From: a virus
Reading direction: 5' to 3' (one strand)
IMG/VR virus record: IMGVR_UViG_3300017917_003637
Span: 22,763 to 86,762 of that record
Length of the DNA: 64,000 bases
Made by a program: the position numbers and the translations under genes. Positions 14,943-23,550 of the stretch are shown here, in pieces. The first letter of the stretch is position 1; each line of letters opens with the position of its first letter. The notes under the pieces were generated by a model, which saw only the letters and a list, made by a program, of their open reading frames with translations, made no database searches and was not told the DNA's origin.

Positions 14943-17363
14943 ATGCCAACTACAAATAATCTTAACCAATTTTTGGTACCAGCTCAAGACGCTTTTTTAT
15001 ATCAATTAGTCTATAACAAAGTATATGGTGGTAGAACAGGTTGTACTGTCAACATTAACGGCACGACAGTTCAAATGGGTGCAAATTCTTCAATCGATAT
15101 ATTAGTGGAAACTATAAGTGGTGGTACTGGATGTTTGGTATCTGGTGACAAACCAAATGTGTATGGTGATAGTCCTCAATACAAATATGTTCCACAAACT
15201 TTTGTTTCCGTATGGGATACCAGAAGAACAAGTACTGGTAGTAGCACCGCAACACAAGTTAGATTGCCTTTAATTTCAACAGGTACGTATAATTTTATTG
15301 TTGATTGGGGTGATGGGAGTACAGATAGAATAACTGTATGGAATCAAGCTCAAACTACTCACACATATACTAGAGCTGGTGTTTATCAATTAACAATAAC
15401 TGGAACATTGTATGGTTTTACATTTTACAATGGGAGCACTGGTGTTGGAGATAGACTTAAATTGTTAACAATTTTTAAATGGGGGACTGGTTTTAGATTA
15501 GGAAACAATGCTGGTTATTTTTGGGGATGTGAAAATCTTCAATTAAGTGAAGTTGAAGATGTGTTAGATTTAACCAACACAACGCATTTTGGTAGTATTT
15601 TTAGAGATTGTTTTAATCTTACAACCGTAAACAGGATAAATGAGTGGAACACGTCAAACATTACCCTTATGGGTGGTGTTTTCTTAAACTGTGTTAGATT
15701 TAACCAAGATATTAGTAATTGGGATACATCTAATGTAACTGACATGGTCCTTATGTTTTCTTGTGCTGGAAGCCTTAGAGGTGTGTTTAATCAAAATATT
15801 GGAAATTGGAATACAAGTAAGGTTACAAATATGCAGCAAATGTTTTCTAACCAACCTAACTTTAATCAAGATATATCAACAAAAGTTGTTACTAGAGCAA
15901 ATGGTTCATCGTATGTTGCTTGGGATACATCTAATGTGACTACCATGAATTTTATGTTTGGGTGTGGTGCTGGTATTAGAGGTATGTTTAATCAAAATAT
16001 TGGAAACTGGAATACTAGTAAAGTTACAAATATGGCTTCTATGTTCCAAAACCAAGTTGAGTTTAATCAAGATTTATCAACAAAAGTTGTTACCGTTGGT
16101 AATTCAACATATATCGCATGGAGTACGACCAATGTAACAAACATGACGTTTATATTTGGTGGTGGTGAAAGAAATGGTAAATTTAATGGAAATGTAACTA
16201 ATTGGGATATTAGTAAAATTACTAGTATGCAAGCTTTATTTGCGAATAAAATTGATTTCAATCAAGATATATCAACAAAAGTTGTTACCGTTAGTGGTTC
16301 ATCTTATATTGCTTGGAACACAACGAACGTAACTATTTTAACCTCATTATTTTCGTGTTCAGTTAATTCTGGTAATTTTAACCAAAATATTGGAAATTGG
16401 GATACTAGTAGAGTTACATCTATGTCCTTTATGTTTAATGGTCAACCTAAATTTAATCAAGATATATCAACAAAAGTTGTTACCGTTAGTGGTTCATCGT
16501 ATATTGCTTGGAACACAGCTAGTGTGACTACTATGGATTCAATGTTTAATTCTGTAGTTGTTGACGGTGAGTTTAATCAAAATATTGGAAATTGGAATAC
16601 TGGTAGGGTAACAAGTATGAATCAATTGTTTACTGGACAGCCTAATTTTAATCAAGATATATCAACAAAAGTTGTTACCGTTAGTGGTTCATCATATGTA
16701 GCTTGGAACACGTTGAGTGCTACTAGTATGAGTTTCATGTTTTTTACTTATGGACCAACATTTAATAGATTGTCTGGTACTTTTAATCAAAATATTGGAA
16801 ACTGGAACACTAGTAGAGTAACAACCATGGCCTCTATGTTTGTTAATCAAGCTAATTTTAATCAAAACATAGGAACAAAACAAGTTACAGTTAGTGCGTC
16901 GACTTATTCTGCTTGGACTGTTTCTGCTGTTACTAGTATGTTTGATATGTTTTATATTCACAATCCTACCACAACTGGTGGGCTTGCTGGCTCATTCAAT
17001 AACAGTGGTTCTACATCAATAAACAATTGGGACGTTAGAAGATTAAGTGCTGCTACAGATATGTTTAACTATCAAATAGGTTTTAATCAACCCATAGGGA
17101 ATTGGAATATAAGTGGTGTTACTAATTTTAGTTCTACTGGTAGCACTATAGGAACTGAAGGTTTCATGTTTGGTAAAACTAGCAACGATTATTCTAGTGC
17201 AAATTATGACGCATTGTTGATTGGATGGGCAACAAGAAATGTAAGACCAAACCAATTATTAAACATGGGTACAATAAAATATTCTAGTGCAGCCGTTTCA
17301 GCTAGAAGTGTATTAACATCGGCACCTAACAATTGGACAATAATAGATGGAGGGTTAGTATAA
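14943..17363 (+). CDS. Tail fibre/adhesin with PKD-like domain and DUF285 repeats
   Basis: An 806-residue protein. Residues 1-80 form a small domain also encoded alone at 17659. About 95-155 resembles a PKD domain ([13 protein letters not shown], then [16 protein letters not shown]). From about 170 to 790 it is built of more than ten BspA/DUF285 repeats of the form FNQDIS...W-[DN]-[TI]-S-x-V-T-x-M-x-x-MF. These repeats form surface-exposed solenoids in bacterial and mycoplasma surface proteins. A host-recognition fibre or adhesin on the virion is the likely role, although it could be a baseplate-associated surface protein. The following small genes overlap or adjoin it. There is no signal peptide, as expected for a virion protein. 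Confidence 0.8.
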   Translation: MPTTNNLNQFLVPAQDAFLYQLVYNKVYGGRTGCTVNINGTTVQMGANSSIDILVETISGGTGCLVSGDKPNVYGDSPQYKYVPQTFVSVWDTRRTSTGSSTATQVRLPLISTGTYNFIVDWGDGSTDRITVWNQAQTTHTYTRAGVYQLTITGTLYGFTFYNGSTGVGDRLKLLTIFKWGTGFRLGNNAGYFWGCENLQLSEVEDVLDLTNTTHFGSIFRDCFNLTTVNRINEWNTSNITLMGGVFLNCVRFNQDISNWDTSNVTDMVLMFSCAGSLRGVFNQNIGNWNTSKVTNMQQMFSNQPNFNQDISTKVVTRANGSSYVAWDTSNVTTMNFMFGCGAGIRGMFNQNIGNWNTSKVTNMASMFQNQVEFNQDLSTKVVTVGNSTYIAWSTTNVTNMTFIFGGGERNGKFNGNVTNWDISKITSMQALFANKIDFNQDISTKVVTVSGSSYIAWNTTNVTILTSLFSCSVNSGNFNQNIGNWDTSRVTSMSFMFNGQPKFNQDISTKVVTVSGSSYIAWNTASVTTMDSMFNSVVVDGEFNQNIGNWNTGRVTSMNQLFTGQPNFNQDISTKVVTVSGSSYVAWNTLSATSMSFMFFTYGPTFNRLSGTFNQNIGNWNTSRVTTMASMFVNQANFNQNIGTKQVTVSASTYSAWTVSAVTSMFDMFYIHNPTTTGGLAGSFNNSGSTSINNWDVRRLSAATDMFNYQIGFNQPIGNWNISGVTNFSSTGSTIGTEGFMFGKTSNDYSSANYDALLIGWATRNVRPNQLLNMGTIKYSSAAVSARSVLTSAPNNWTIIDGGLV
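16257..16712 (+). repeat. Near-identical DNA repeats inside the fibre gene
   Basis: A unit of about 55 bases occurs three times with few differences, at about 16257-16320, 16451-16514 and 16646-16711, spaced about 195 bases. More diverged copies lie at about 15863 and 16070. The core is TCAACAAAAGTTGTTACCG. The repeats encode the same DUF285 solenoid turn and could recombine. Confidence 0.8.
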
Positions 17364-17590
17364 TGACATATTTTTTAGCACATAATTCAATAGACGTGTT
17401 TCACCATGGTGAACTTAATGAAGACCAAGTTATATCTACTGGTCAGCCAAACTTGGAATATTTTGATAATTTAAAAGCGTTAGAGGAAAGGCTGGCCGAA
17501 TTTGGTATTATTTGTAATGAAAACGAAACACCAATATTACCTCAGATTAATAATTGTGAGGATGAAATGGAAGTACCAGACCCAAGTTAA
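17363..17590 (+). CDS. Small virion-associated or fibre-accessory protein
   Basis: The ATG at 17363 overlaps the fibre stop (TAATG) and gives 75 residues. It begins [19 protein letters not shown], then TGQPNLEYFDNLKALEERLAEFG, a strand-helix layout, and ends in an acidic tail. A frame extension to 17333 lies inside the fibre gene and is rejected. Its tight coupling to the fibre suggests a tail-fibre accessory or a connector, but I do not recognise the family. Confidence 0.65.
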   Translation: MTYFLAHNSIDVFHHGELNEDQVISTGQPNLEYFDNLKALEERLAEFGIICNENETPILPQINNCEDEMEVPDPS

Positions 17591-17635
17591 TATGCATTTT
17601 TTTAATGTATTTATAAAACAAATGAAAAAATAACT

Positions 17636-17644
17636 ATATTTATA
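17636..17644 (+). promoter_or_regulatory. ATATTTATA element
   Basis: ATATTTATA followed by AGAAAAG, 14 bases before the ATG at 17659. Confidence 0.45.
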
Positions 17645-17658
17645 AGAAAAGAAAAATT

Positions 17659-17901
17659 ATGCCAAAAAATAATGATGTATATAGCGTAATTGTACCAGCT
17701 CAAACTCCAAATTTGACAGCACACACTTACTCTACCATTTATGGTGGTTCTTCTGGTTGCACCGCTGTAATTAATGGTGTAACTGTTAGTGTTGGCGCGG
17801 CTTCTTCTTTTGATTTGACAATCAGAAGTATAAGTGGTGCTACAGGATGTTATTTACTAGGTGACAATAAAAACGTATATTTAGGTTCACCTAATTTATA
17901 G
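17659..17901 (+). CDS. Stand-alone copy of the fibre N-terminal domain
   Basis: An 80-residue protein that aligns along its whole length with residues 1-80 of the 806-residue fibre. Shared features are MPxxN at the start, VPAQ, YGGxxGCT, INGxTVxxGAxSSxD, ISGxTGC and NVY near the end. This domain is probably the part that attaches to the virion or forms oligomers. A free copy could be a spacer, decoration or competing subunit at the same site. An ATATTTATA element precedes it, suggesting separate and possibly stronger expression than the fibre. Confidence 0.8.
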   Translation: MPKNNDVYSVIVPAQTPNLTAHTYSTIYGGSSGCTAVINGVTVSVGAASSFDLTIRSISGATGCYLLGDNKNVYLGSPNL

Positions 17902-17934
17902 TAATCAATAAGATATTAAACAAAAAATAAAACT

Positions 17935-19152
17935 ATGGAAAGAAATTTTAGAATCAACCCAGTTGGTCTTAAAGGAAATGAAATCAACGAGCGTATGAAA
18001 CAACTTATGGGTGTAACACCTATAAACGAAGGTTTATCTCGTTCAACAGTTGAATTAACCAAAATTGGTCCAGATGGTAAAGCATATGGTATTGTAAGAG
18101 AAAATCATGAATATTACATAAAAGTATCTGACAAGACCGAAAACCTTACTGTTGAGGACTTTAAATACATTGGTGGTCTTCAAAATAAAAAATCAGAAGC
18201 GTATCCATCATATGCTAAAGCTACTAAACACTTAAACTTAAAATTTAACTCTATTTGCGAATCATTTGATATTGTGAATACATTCAACGTATTTGTTGAT
18301 GATAACTTGTTATCTGAAGGTGCTGCTAAAGAAGCTACTAAACACATTACAGATGCTAAGGGTAAAGAGTTAGGTGGTAAAGTAAAAGAAGAAGGTGGTG
18401 ATAACTTGGCTGAGAAAAAAGTCATGGATGAATTAGAAGAAGTTACTCTTACTGAAGATGAGTTAGCTATTGACGCTATGCTTAACGAAAGTGATGAAGA
18501 AGACTTGGATGAGTCAGCTCAAGGTGAAGTTGGTGCATATGCTCATGAAAAATCTAAGAAAAAAGACAAAGAAAAAGATGAAGATGAAAAAGACTTAGAC
18601 GAAGCTGAATCTAAAAACAACCCATGGGCTATCTGTACCGCTAGTGTTGGTCGTGAAGACAAAGAAAAATACGAAGCGTGTGTTAGAGACGTTAAAAAAC
18701 AAAAAGGTGTTAAAGAAGAATTAAAAGGTGGTCAACACAAAATCGATGCTAATAAAAATGGTAAGATTGATGGTGAGGATTTTAAACTTCTTAAAAAAGG
18801 TAAAACCAATGAAAACATTGATGACCAGATGTCTACTGACGAATTAATGGATAAACTAGATAATATGTCAGCTAAAGAATTGTTACAATTGTTAGGTGAT
18901 GCTGGTAGAGACTTGAAAAATGTAATTGCTAGAAAATTATCTACAGGTATGGATAAAGCTAGAGATTTTTTTGATAAGCAATATCCAGATGTTAACGAAG
19001 AAATGACTGACAAACAAAAGAAATTTGCTGCTTTGGCCGAACCTAAAGATAAAATCACATATGCTGATAAAATTGCTGGTGCTACCAAAGATGAAGCTAT
19101 GACACTTGAAGAAATTCAAGAGGCGATTGCTGATTTAAAAAAAAAACTTTAA
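17935..19152 (+). CDS. Acidic virion protein with EF-hand-like loop (first frame of a split gene)
   Basis: A 405-residue acidic protein. MGVTPINEG at 26-33 offers a candidate prohead-protease site after E32. The middle is highly charged. About 227-255 holds an NPWAICTASVGREDKEKYEACV module, and about 267-284 an EF-hand-like calcium loop (DANKNGKIDGED) followed by FKLLKKGK. The frame ends in LKKKL at an A10 run. In the -1 frame from that run it continues as TLSEAKKYKLKLDKP into the next open frame without a start codon, so the two frames are probably one polypeptide. Likely a virion or prohead protein by position; function unknown. Confidence 0.75.
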   Translation: MERNFRINPVGLKGNEINERMKQLMGVTPINEGLSRSTVELTKIGPDGKAYGIVRENHEYYIKVSDKTENLTVEDFKYIGGLQNKKSEAYPSYAKATKHLNLKFNSICESFDIVNTFNVFVDDNLLSEGAAKEATKHITDAKGKELGGKVKEEGGDNLAEKKVMDELEEVTLTEDELAIDAMLNESDEEDLDESAQGEVGAYAHEKSKKKDKEKDEDEKDLDEAESKNNPWAICTASVGREDKEKYEACVRDVKKQKGVKEELKGGQHKIDANKNGKIDGEDFKLLKKGKTNENIDDQMSTDELMDKLDNMSAKELLQLLGDAGRDLKNVIARKLSTGMDKARDFFDKQYPDVNEEMTDKQKKFAALAEPKDKITYADKIAGATKDEAMTLEEIQEAIADLKKKL

Positions 19153-20630
19153 GCGAAGCTAAAAAATATAAATTGAAGTTGGATAAACCAGCGTCAGAGG
19201 CTCCTATTGCCCCTGCCCCTGCTCCAGCTGAACCTACAACCGAACCAGCTGATGAAGCTGGTTTTGGTGATTTTGGGGGTGAGGAAATGCCAGCAGAACA
19301 ACCAACTGGGGATGAAGCACCAGCAAACGATATGCCTGATTTTGAAAAAGAACCATTTGACGCTGGAGTTGATGCTGATGAGGAAACTGACCCTAAAAAA
19401 TTTATTGAGCAATTAAGTGGTAAATTAGGTCAGTCATTAAGACAGTATACCAAAGACCAAGGTCAACCAGATTTTGAATTGGAAAAATTCGCAATTAATT
19501 CAGTTATTTCAGCAACAAACACTGCTGATATGGATGAAGAAGATAGAAATGATATTATCAAAAAAATAGAAAAATCTGGTGAAGATGAAACACAAGACTT
19601 TGGAGATGATAATCAAGCTGGCGCCGACGCTGGAGATGATTCTTTCGGTGGACCCGATAACGGGGCTGGTAATGCTGATGAGTTTGATTTTTCATCTGAT
19701 GAAGAACCAGTTCAAGAAGGTAAATTTATGCTTGACAAAACAAAAAAACTAAGCATCTTTGCACCTGAGGGCAGTGAAGAAGCAAAATTTAAACACATAA
19801 ATGAAATGAAAGAAGGTTCAAACAATTACATGTTCTGGCAAAATTTAAAAACTATTGTACATGCCGCATCTGAATTATTAAAAATGGATTGTGACCAAGT
19901 TGATACATTGTTATCAGATGGTCATGGTTGGGCTCTTGACCACATGGCTACATCCGCTGATGACGTTGAAGAAGTGTATCACTTTGTTGAAGGTCGTTTA
20001 AACGATACCCATGAGGATTCTGGTGAAGAAATGGATTATTCAAAATGGGCTCAACCAATGAAATTAAACCAACCAGTTACTGTGTCTAAAGACTTAGCTT
20101 ATCACTTAACTAACGAAATCGCGTTGGGCGAATCTATTTTCAGATATGGTTCTGAAAAATTCCAAAACCTTGTTAAAGAAGTAAGACAATTAAAAGCTAA
20201 GGGTCTTATTGATTTGAATGAAAATGACCAATTTATCGTTGAAGATTATGACAACGGTTTTGTTGTGATTGGTGAAAACAAAGTTAAATTAAATACAATC
20301 TTTGAAGAATTTGATGCTGAGACAATCAACGAAGCTGAGTATCAAGGTAAAAAAGTACAGTTAGGTAAGCCTAAACGTGGTGGTTCTAAAAAATTCTACG
20401 TTTATGTGAGAAATCCTAAGACTGGTAAAGTTAAAAAAGTATCATTTGGAGCTCAAGGTGGTGGTGGTAACTTAGCGGTTAAATTAAAAGACCCTAAGGC
20501 TAGAAAAGCATTTGCTGACAGACACAACTGTAAGGCTAAAAACGATAAAACAAAAGCTGGGTATTGGGCATGTAGATTGCCTAGATATGCTAAATTATTA
20601 GGTTTATCAGGTGGTGGTACTTGGTGGTAA
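19134..20630 (+). CDS. Second frame of the split acidic virion protein
   Basis: The frame is open from just after a TGA at 19131 and has no ATG with a leader until 19287. The first possible initiator is a TTG at 19173. The sequence right after the A10 run (TLSEAKKYKLKLDKPASEAP) reads as a smooth continuation of the upstream protein. It then has a Pro/Ala/Glu-rich linker, a long acidic region, a folded middle part (YMFWQNLKTIVHAASELLKMDCDQV) and a C-terminal Cys module ending in DKTKAGYWACRLPRYAKLLGL and a WW. An INEAEY site near 388 could be cut by a gp21-type protease. Coordinates mark the open frame, not a proven start. Confidence 0.65.
   Translation, partial: FKKKTLSEAKKYKLKLDKPASEAPIAPAPAPAEPTTEPADEAGFGDFGGEEMPAEQPTGDEAPANDMPDFEKEPFDAGVDADEETDPKKFIEQLSGKLGQSLRQYTKDQGQPDFELEKFAINSVISATNTADMDEEDRNDIIKKIEKSGEDETQDFGDDNQAGADAGDDSFGGPDNGAGNADEFDFSSDEEPVQEGKFMLDKTKKLSIFAPEGSEEAKFKHINEMKEGSNNYMFWQNLKTIVHAASELLKMDCDQVDTLLSDGHGWALDHMATSADDVEEVYHFVEGRLNDTHEDSGEEMDYSKWAQPMKLNQPVTVSKDLAYHLTNEIALGESIFRYGSEKFQNLVKEVRQLKAKGLIDLNENDQFIVEDYDNGFVVIGENKVKLNTIFEEFDAETINEAEYQGKKVQLGKPKRGGSKKFYVYVRNPKTGKVKKVSFGAQGGGGNLAVKLKDPKARKAFADRHNCKAKNDKTKAGYWACRLPRYAKLLGLSGGGTWW
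19137..19146 (+). other. A10 run: candidate -1 slippage site
   Basis: GAT TTA AAA AAA AAA CTT TAA in the first frame. Slipping one base back gives AAA ACT TTA AGC GAA GCT and enters the downstream frame. A missing A in the sequence would look the same. Confidence 0.6.
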
Positions 20631-20642
20631 AATTTATAAACC

Positions 20643-21095
20643 ATGGGAAGAATAGAAAAAAATAAAAAGTTATTAATTGAGCGTAAAAACCGTCAAGTTC
20701 TAGGCAAACCAGAAATGGATTGTCCAGAACCAACTCAAAATTTAGAATTAAATACTGAAAACAGAGACGCCGCTATCAAAGAAGACCATATTCAATATGG
20801 TCCTTTGAATGTTGACGAACCAGCTGATTTCTGGGAAAAGATTGCTGACCATTGGAATACCAGTGTTGAAGCGGCTCAGAAGTCTAAATGTGGTAATTGC
20901 GTGGCATTTGATATTTCACCTAGAATGGACGATTGTATGCCAGGTCCTATTTCTGACGATGATGGTAGATTAGGATATTGTTGGATGCACCATTTTAAAT
21001 GTCACTCAGCAAGAACATGTAGAACATGGGCTAAGGGTGGTCCGATAGAAGAAGACTCAGTGTCATATAAATGGCAAGAAAAAAACAAAAAGTAA
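20643..21095 (+). CDS. Cysteine-rich protein, possible metal or Fe-S binder
   Basis: A 150-residue protein with seven cysteines. Six are clustered: C83 and C86 (KCGNC), C98, C113 (GYCWMHHFKC with C120) and C126 in RTCRTW. The arrangement, with aromatic residues and a GYC segment, resembles small Fe-S or zinc folds of the HiPIP type. This is only a pattern resemblance. The N-terminal 50 residues are charged and helical. It lies in a tightly packed set of structural genes upstream of the terminase, so it may be a virion component. Confidence 0.6.
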   Translation: MGRIEKNKKLLIERKNRQVLGKPEMDCPEPTQNLELNTENRDAAIKEDHIQYGPLNVDEPADFWEKIADHWNTSVEAAQKSKCGNCVAFDISPRMDDCMPGPISDDDGRLGYCWMHHFKCHSARTCRTWAKGGPIEEDSVSYKWQEKNKK

Positions 21096-21096
21096 T

Positions 21097-22179
21097 ATGA
21101 AACCATATAGCGAAATAGAAAAAGGGAACATAGTAAGACGCACATTTTCAGACAACGTACCTGAGAGTGAGTTGGTGTGGCATAGAGACCATGAGGATAG
21201 GGTTGTTTTACCATTAAACGAGAATGATTGGATGGTTCAATTTGATAATGAATTACCACGAAAACTTGTTGTTGGTGAAGAATACTTTATACCTAAAAAT
21301 ACTTTTCATAGAGTTATAAAGGGGTCTGGTGAATTGCAAGTTGAAATCATAAAAACTGATTTTAACGAAGTTATTGAAGAAGGTGATAAGAAAGCTAAAA
21401 GAGACGCTTGTTATCACAAGGTAAGAGCTAGATATGATGTATGGCCATCTGCTTATGCTTCTGGTGCTCTTGTTAAGTGTCGTAAGGTTGGTGCTTCTAA
21501 CTGGGGTAACAAATCAAACGAGACTGAAGACATAGGTAAAAGCGGTAAAAAACAGTTTAAAAAAGACTTACAAAAAGACCCAGATTACTTAAAATATAAA
21601 GACAGCGATAATGAGTTTGGTGTACCAAATGTAACAACAGATGACCCATTTATCAAAAAAGGAAGATACACTAGAGTTGGTAAAGAAGACTTAGATGAAT
21701 TAACAGTTTATGAAGCTAAAAAAACTGATTTCTCAAAAGAAAAATCGCAAGGTCTTCATGGATGGTTTTCTAGAAAAGGTGGTGAAGGTTCTAGCGGTTG
21801 GGTTGATTGCAACACATGTAGAAAAGACCCAGATACTGGTAGAAAGAAATGTAAACCATGTGGAAGACAAGAGGGTGAGAAAAGAAAATACCCAGCATGT
21901 CGTCCAACACCGTCTGCATGCGGTACAAGAGGCAAGGGTAAAAAATGGGGTAAAAAAAGTACCTCAGAGGGCTTGAATATCTCAGAAAATTTTAGTATAT
22001 TTGATAAAGACTATTTAAAAATGAGATTACAAGAAACATTTAACCACGAAGAACCGTTGGTATTACCAGCTGAACCTAAAACTAAACCTAAGGAATCTCC
22101 AATGGTTCAACCATCAAGACGCAATAAGCCTTTCTTACCTGAAAGAGAAACGCAACCAGACCCAAAAGCTGAAAACTAA
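21097..22179 (+). CDS. Cupin-like protein with Cys-rich modules
   Basis: A 360-residue multi-part protein. Residues about 20-86 look like a small cupin: histidines at 29, 32 and 71 in the order WHRDHEDR ... FHRV could bind a metal. Next come a YHKVRARYDVWPSAYASGALVKCRK module (about 106-130) that I have seen as a recurrent phage module, and a glycine/cysteine region (about 225-290) with CNTCRKDP, CKPCGR and YPACRPTPSACG, which could bind zinc. The last 60 residues are proline-rich and probably disordered. The stop overlaps the next start. Role unknown, probably virion-associated by position. Confidence 0.55.
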   Translation: MKPYSEIEKGNIVRRTFSDNVPESELVWHRDHEDRVVLPLNENDWMVQFDNELPRKLVVGEEYFIPKNTFHRVIKGSGELQVEIIKTDFNEVIEEGDKKAKRDACYHKVRARYDVWPSAYASGALVKCRKVGASNWGNKSNETEDIGKSGKKQFKKDLQKDPDYLKYKDSDNEFGVPNVTTDDPFIKKGRYTRVGKEDLDELTVYEAKKTDFSKEKSQGLHGWFSRKGGEGSSGWVDCNTCRKDPDTGRKKCKPCGRQEGEKRKYPACRPTPSACGTRGKGKKWGKKSTSEGLNISENFSIFDKDYLKMRLQETFNHEEPLVLPAEPKTKPKESPMVQPSRRNKPFLPERETQPDPKAEN

Positions 22180-22592
22180 TGGATAAATTGTATTTGATAT
22201 ATGTGAATTATGTTGGAAAGGATTATAAGGGTGATTACCTTTATGAGTTTATTTTTTCTGATACAACAGAAGATATAGACGGCGATGAATGGGATACGTA
22301 TCCAGCGTCTGGTAGACCTCAACCACCACATGAATCATTTATAAAAAAAGTTGGTAGACTTGAGTCTGAGTTAATGTTAGATGTGATTCAAAATAGTGAT
22401 ACATTTGCTGTTTGGGATGCAATAGACGGGGTAATCGCTTTGGCTTGGGAAAACATTGACGATTATGAAACATACCCTGAAAAAAGAATTTGTTTTAAAT
22501 TTGGTGAACCTATTTCTAGTGTTGAAGATAAGTTATACGAAAAAGACCTAATATTGAATTATAATATAAGCAAACATGAGCACAAAAAATAA
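22179..22592 (+). CDS. Unknown protein (137 aa)
   Basis: A 137-residue acidic protein whose ATG overlaps the preceding stop. It begins with strands (KLYLIYVNYVGKDYKGDYLYEFIFSD) and has an aspartate-rich turn (DIDGDEWDTYPASGRPQPP). A later segment, DVIQNSDTFAVWDAIDGVIALAWENID, looks like a packed helix pair. No family recognised. It overlaps the next gene by 17 bases. Confidence 0.6.
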   Translation: MDKLYLIYVNYVGKDYKGDYLYEFIFSDTTEDIDGDEWDTYPASGRPQPPHESFIKKVGRLESELMLDVIQNSDTFAVWDAIDGVIALAWENIDDYETYPEKRICFKFGEPISSVEDKLYEKDLILNYNISKHEHKK

Positions 22593-23547
22593 AATTAACG
22601 AAGAAGAAAAATTTAAAATCCATGTTGATAAAAAAACGTTGGGTGATGCTAACAAAACAAAAGAGTTAGCTATGCTTAAAAAGAAAAATCCAAACATAGA
22701 ATTTGATTTAGAACCACCTACTTCACAAAGTAGTGTTATTAGTTCTAGTTCTATGATGGAACAACCAGAAGCTATCATTCAACCACAAGACAAAGCCACT
22801 ATTAAATATCTTTCAAATGTTAAACACCCTGAGACTGGTGAAATAGCACAACCATTTAACATTTCAGATAAAAAATATCAGATGGTAAGAGGAATGACAC
22901 CTGATAAAAATGTTGTGTTGGGTGTTTATTGTTTTGATGAATTAAACGAAGATGGTAGCAATAAAATCTACCATGTTGATGAATTTGAAAATAAAGTAGC
23001 AAAACCAATGCTTGAAAGAGAAAAGTTAACAACTGAAAGTGAAAACAAATCTTCACAACCTGAGAGTCTTAATCTTGGTGAATACAAACACTTCATTGTA
23101 AATGAAAAAAGTGGTAAGTTTAAGAAATTTAAAACTATCCCAGAATTAGCCGCTACTACTATGCTTGAAGATGAGAGATATATGGGGTTACAAGAATTTA
23201 AAAAATTCTTTGAAACTAGAGTATTTGGTGCGCCTAAGAAAAAAGAATTGACTGAAGTTGGTATGACTGGTCAAGAAGGTGAAGAAGAAATGACAATTAA
23301 AGCTCAGAAACTTATGGGCCTTATTCAAAAAAGAATCCCATCAAATATTATCGATACCATTAAAACAAACAAAATTGCTCAAAGAGAAGTAATTGCTGCA
23401 TTTGCCGAGTTAATCGGTGTACCTAGAAATGGTCTTACTGGTCTTGTTCAAGGTATTAAAGATTTAGCTAAGACTGGTACTCAACCTCAACAACAAGTTG
23501 CTGAAAGTAGAGTGGTAAAAACAATAAAGAAAAAAGACATAAAATAA
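22576..23547 (+). CDS. Probable virion structural protein (323 aa)
   Basis: A 323-residue protein with charged, low-complexity stretches in the first third. Three later parts look folded: VLGVYCFDELNEDGSNKIYHVDEF, HFIVNEKSGKFKKFKTIPELA and a helical C-terminal domain (LMGLIQKRIPSNIIDTIKTNKIAQREVIAAFAELIGV) ending in a basic tail. The ATG at 22576 overlaps the previous gene by 17 bases. Its place in the run of structural genes before the terminase is the only functional hint. Confidence 0.6.
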   Translation: MSTKNKINEEEKFKIHVDKKTLGDANKTKELAMLKKKNPNIEFDLEPPTSQSSVISSSSMMEQPEAIIQPQDKATIKYLSNVKHPETGEIAQPFNISDKKYQMVRGMTPDKNVVLGVYCFDELNEDGSNKIYHVDEFENKVAKPMLEREKLTTESENKSSQPESLNLGEYKHFIVNEKSGKFKKFKTIPELAATTMLEDERYMGLQEFKKFFETRVFGAPKKKELTEVGMTGQEGEEEMTIKAQKLMGLIQKRIPSNIIDTIKTNKIAQREVIAAFAELIGVPRNGLTGLVQGIKDLAKTGTQPQQQVAESRVVKTIKKKDIK

Positions 23548-23550
23548 TTT

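Noticed and set aside
15863-16712. Regularly spaced DNA repeats that could suggest a CRISPR-like array
   Set aside because: The repeats are in frame, encode DUF285 protein turns, and the intervening sequences are also repetitive protein code; spacing is much longer than in CRISPR arrays.
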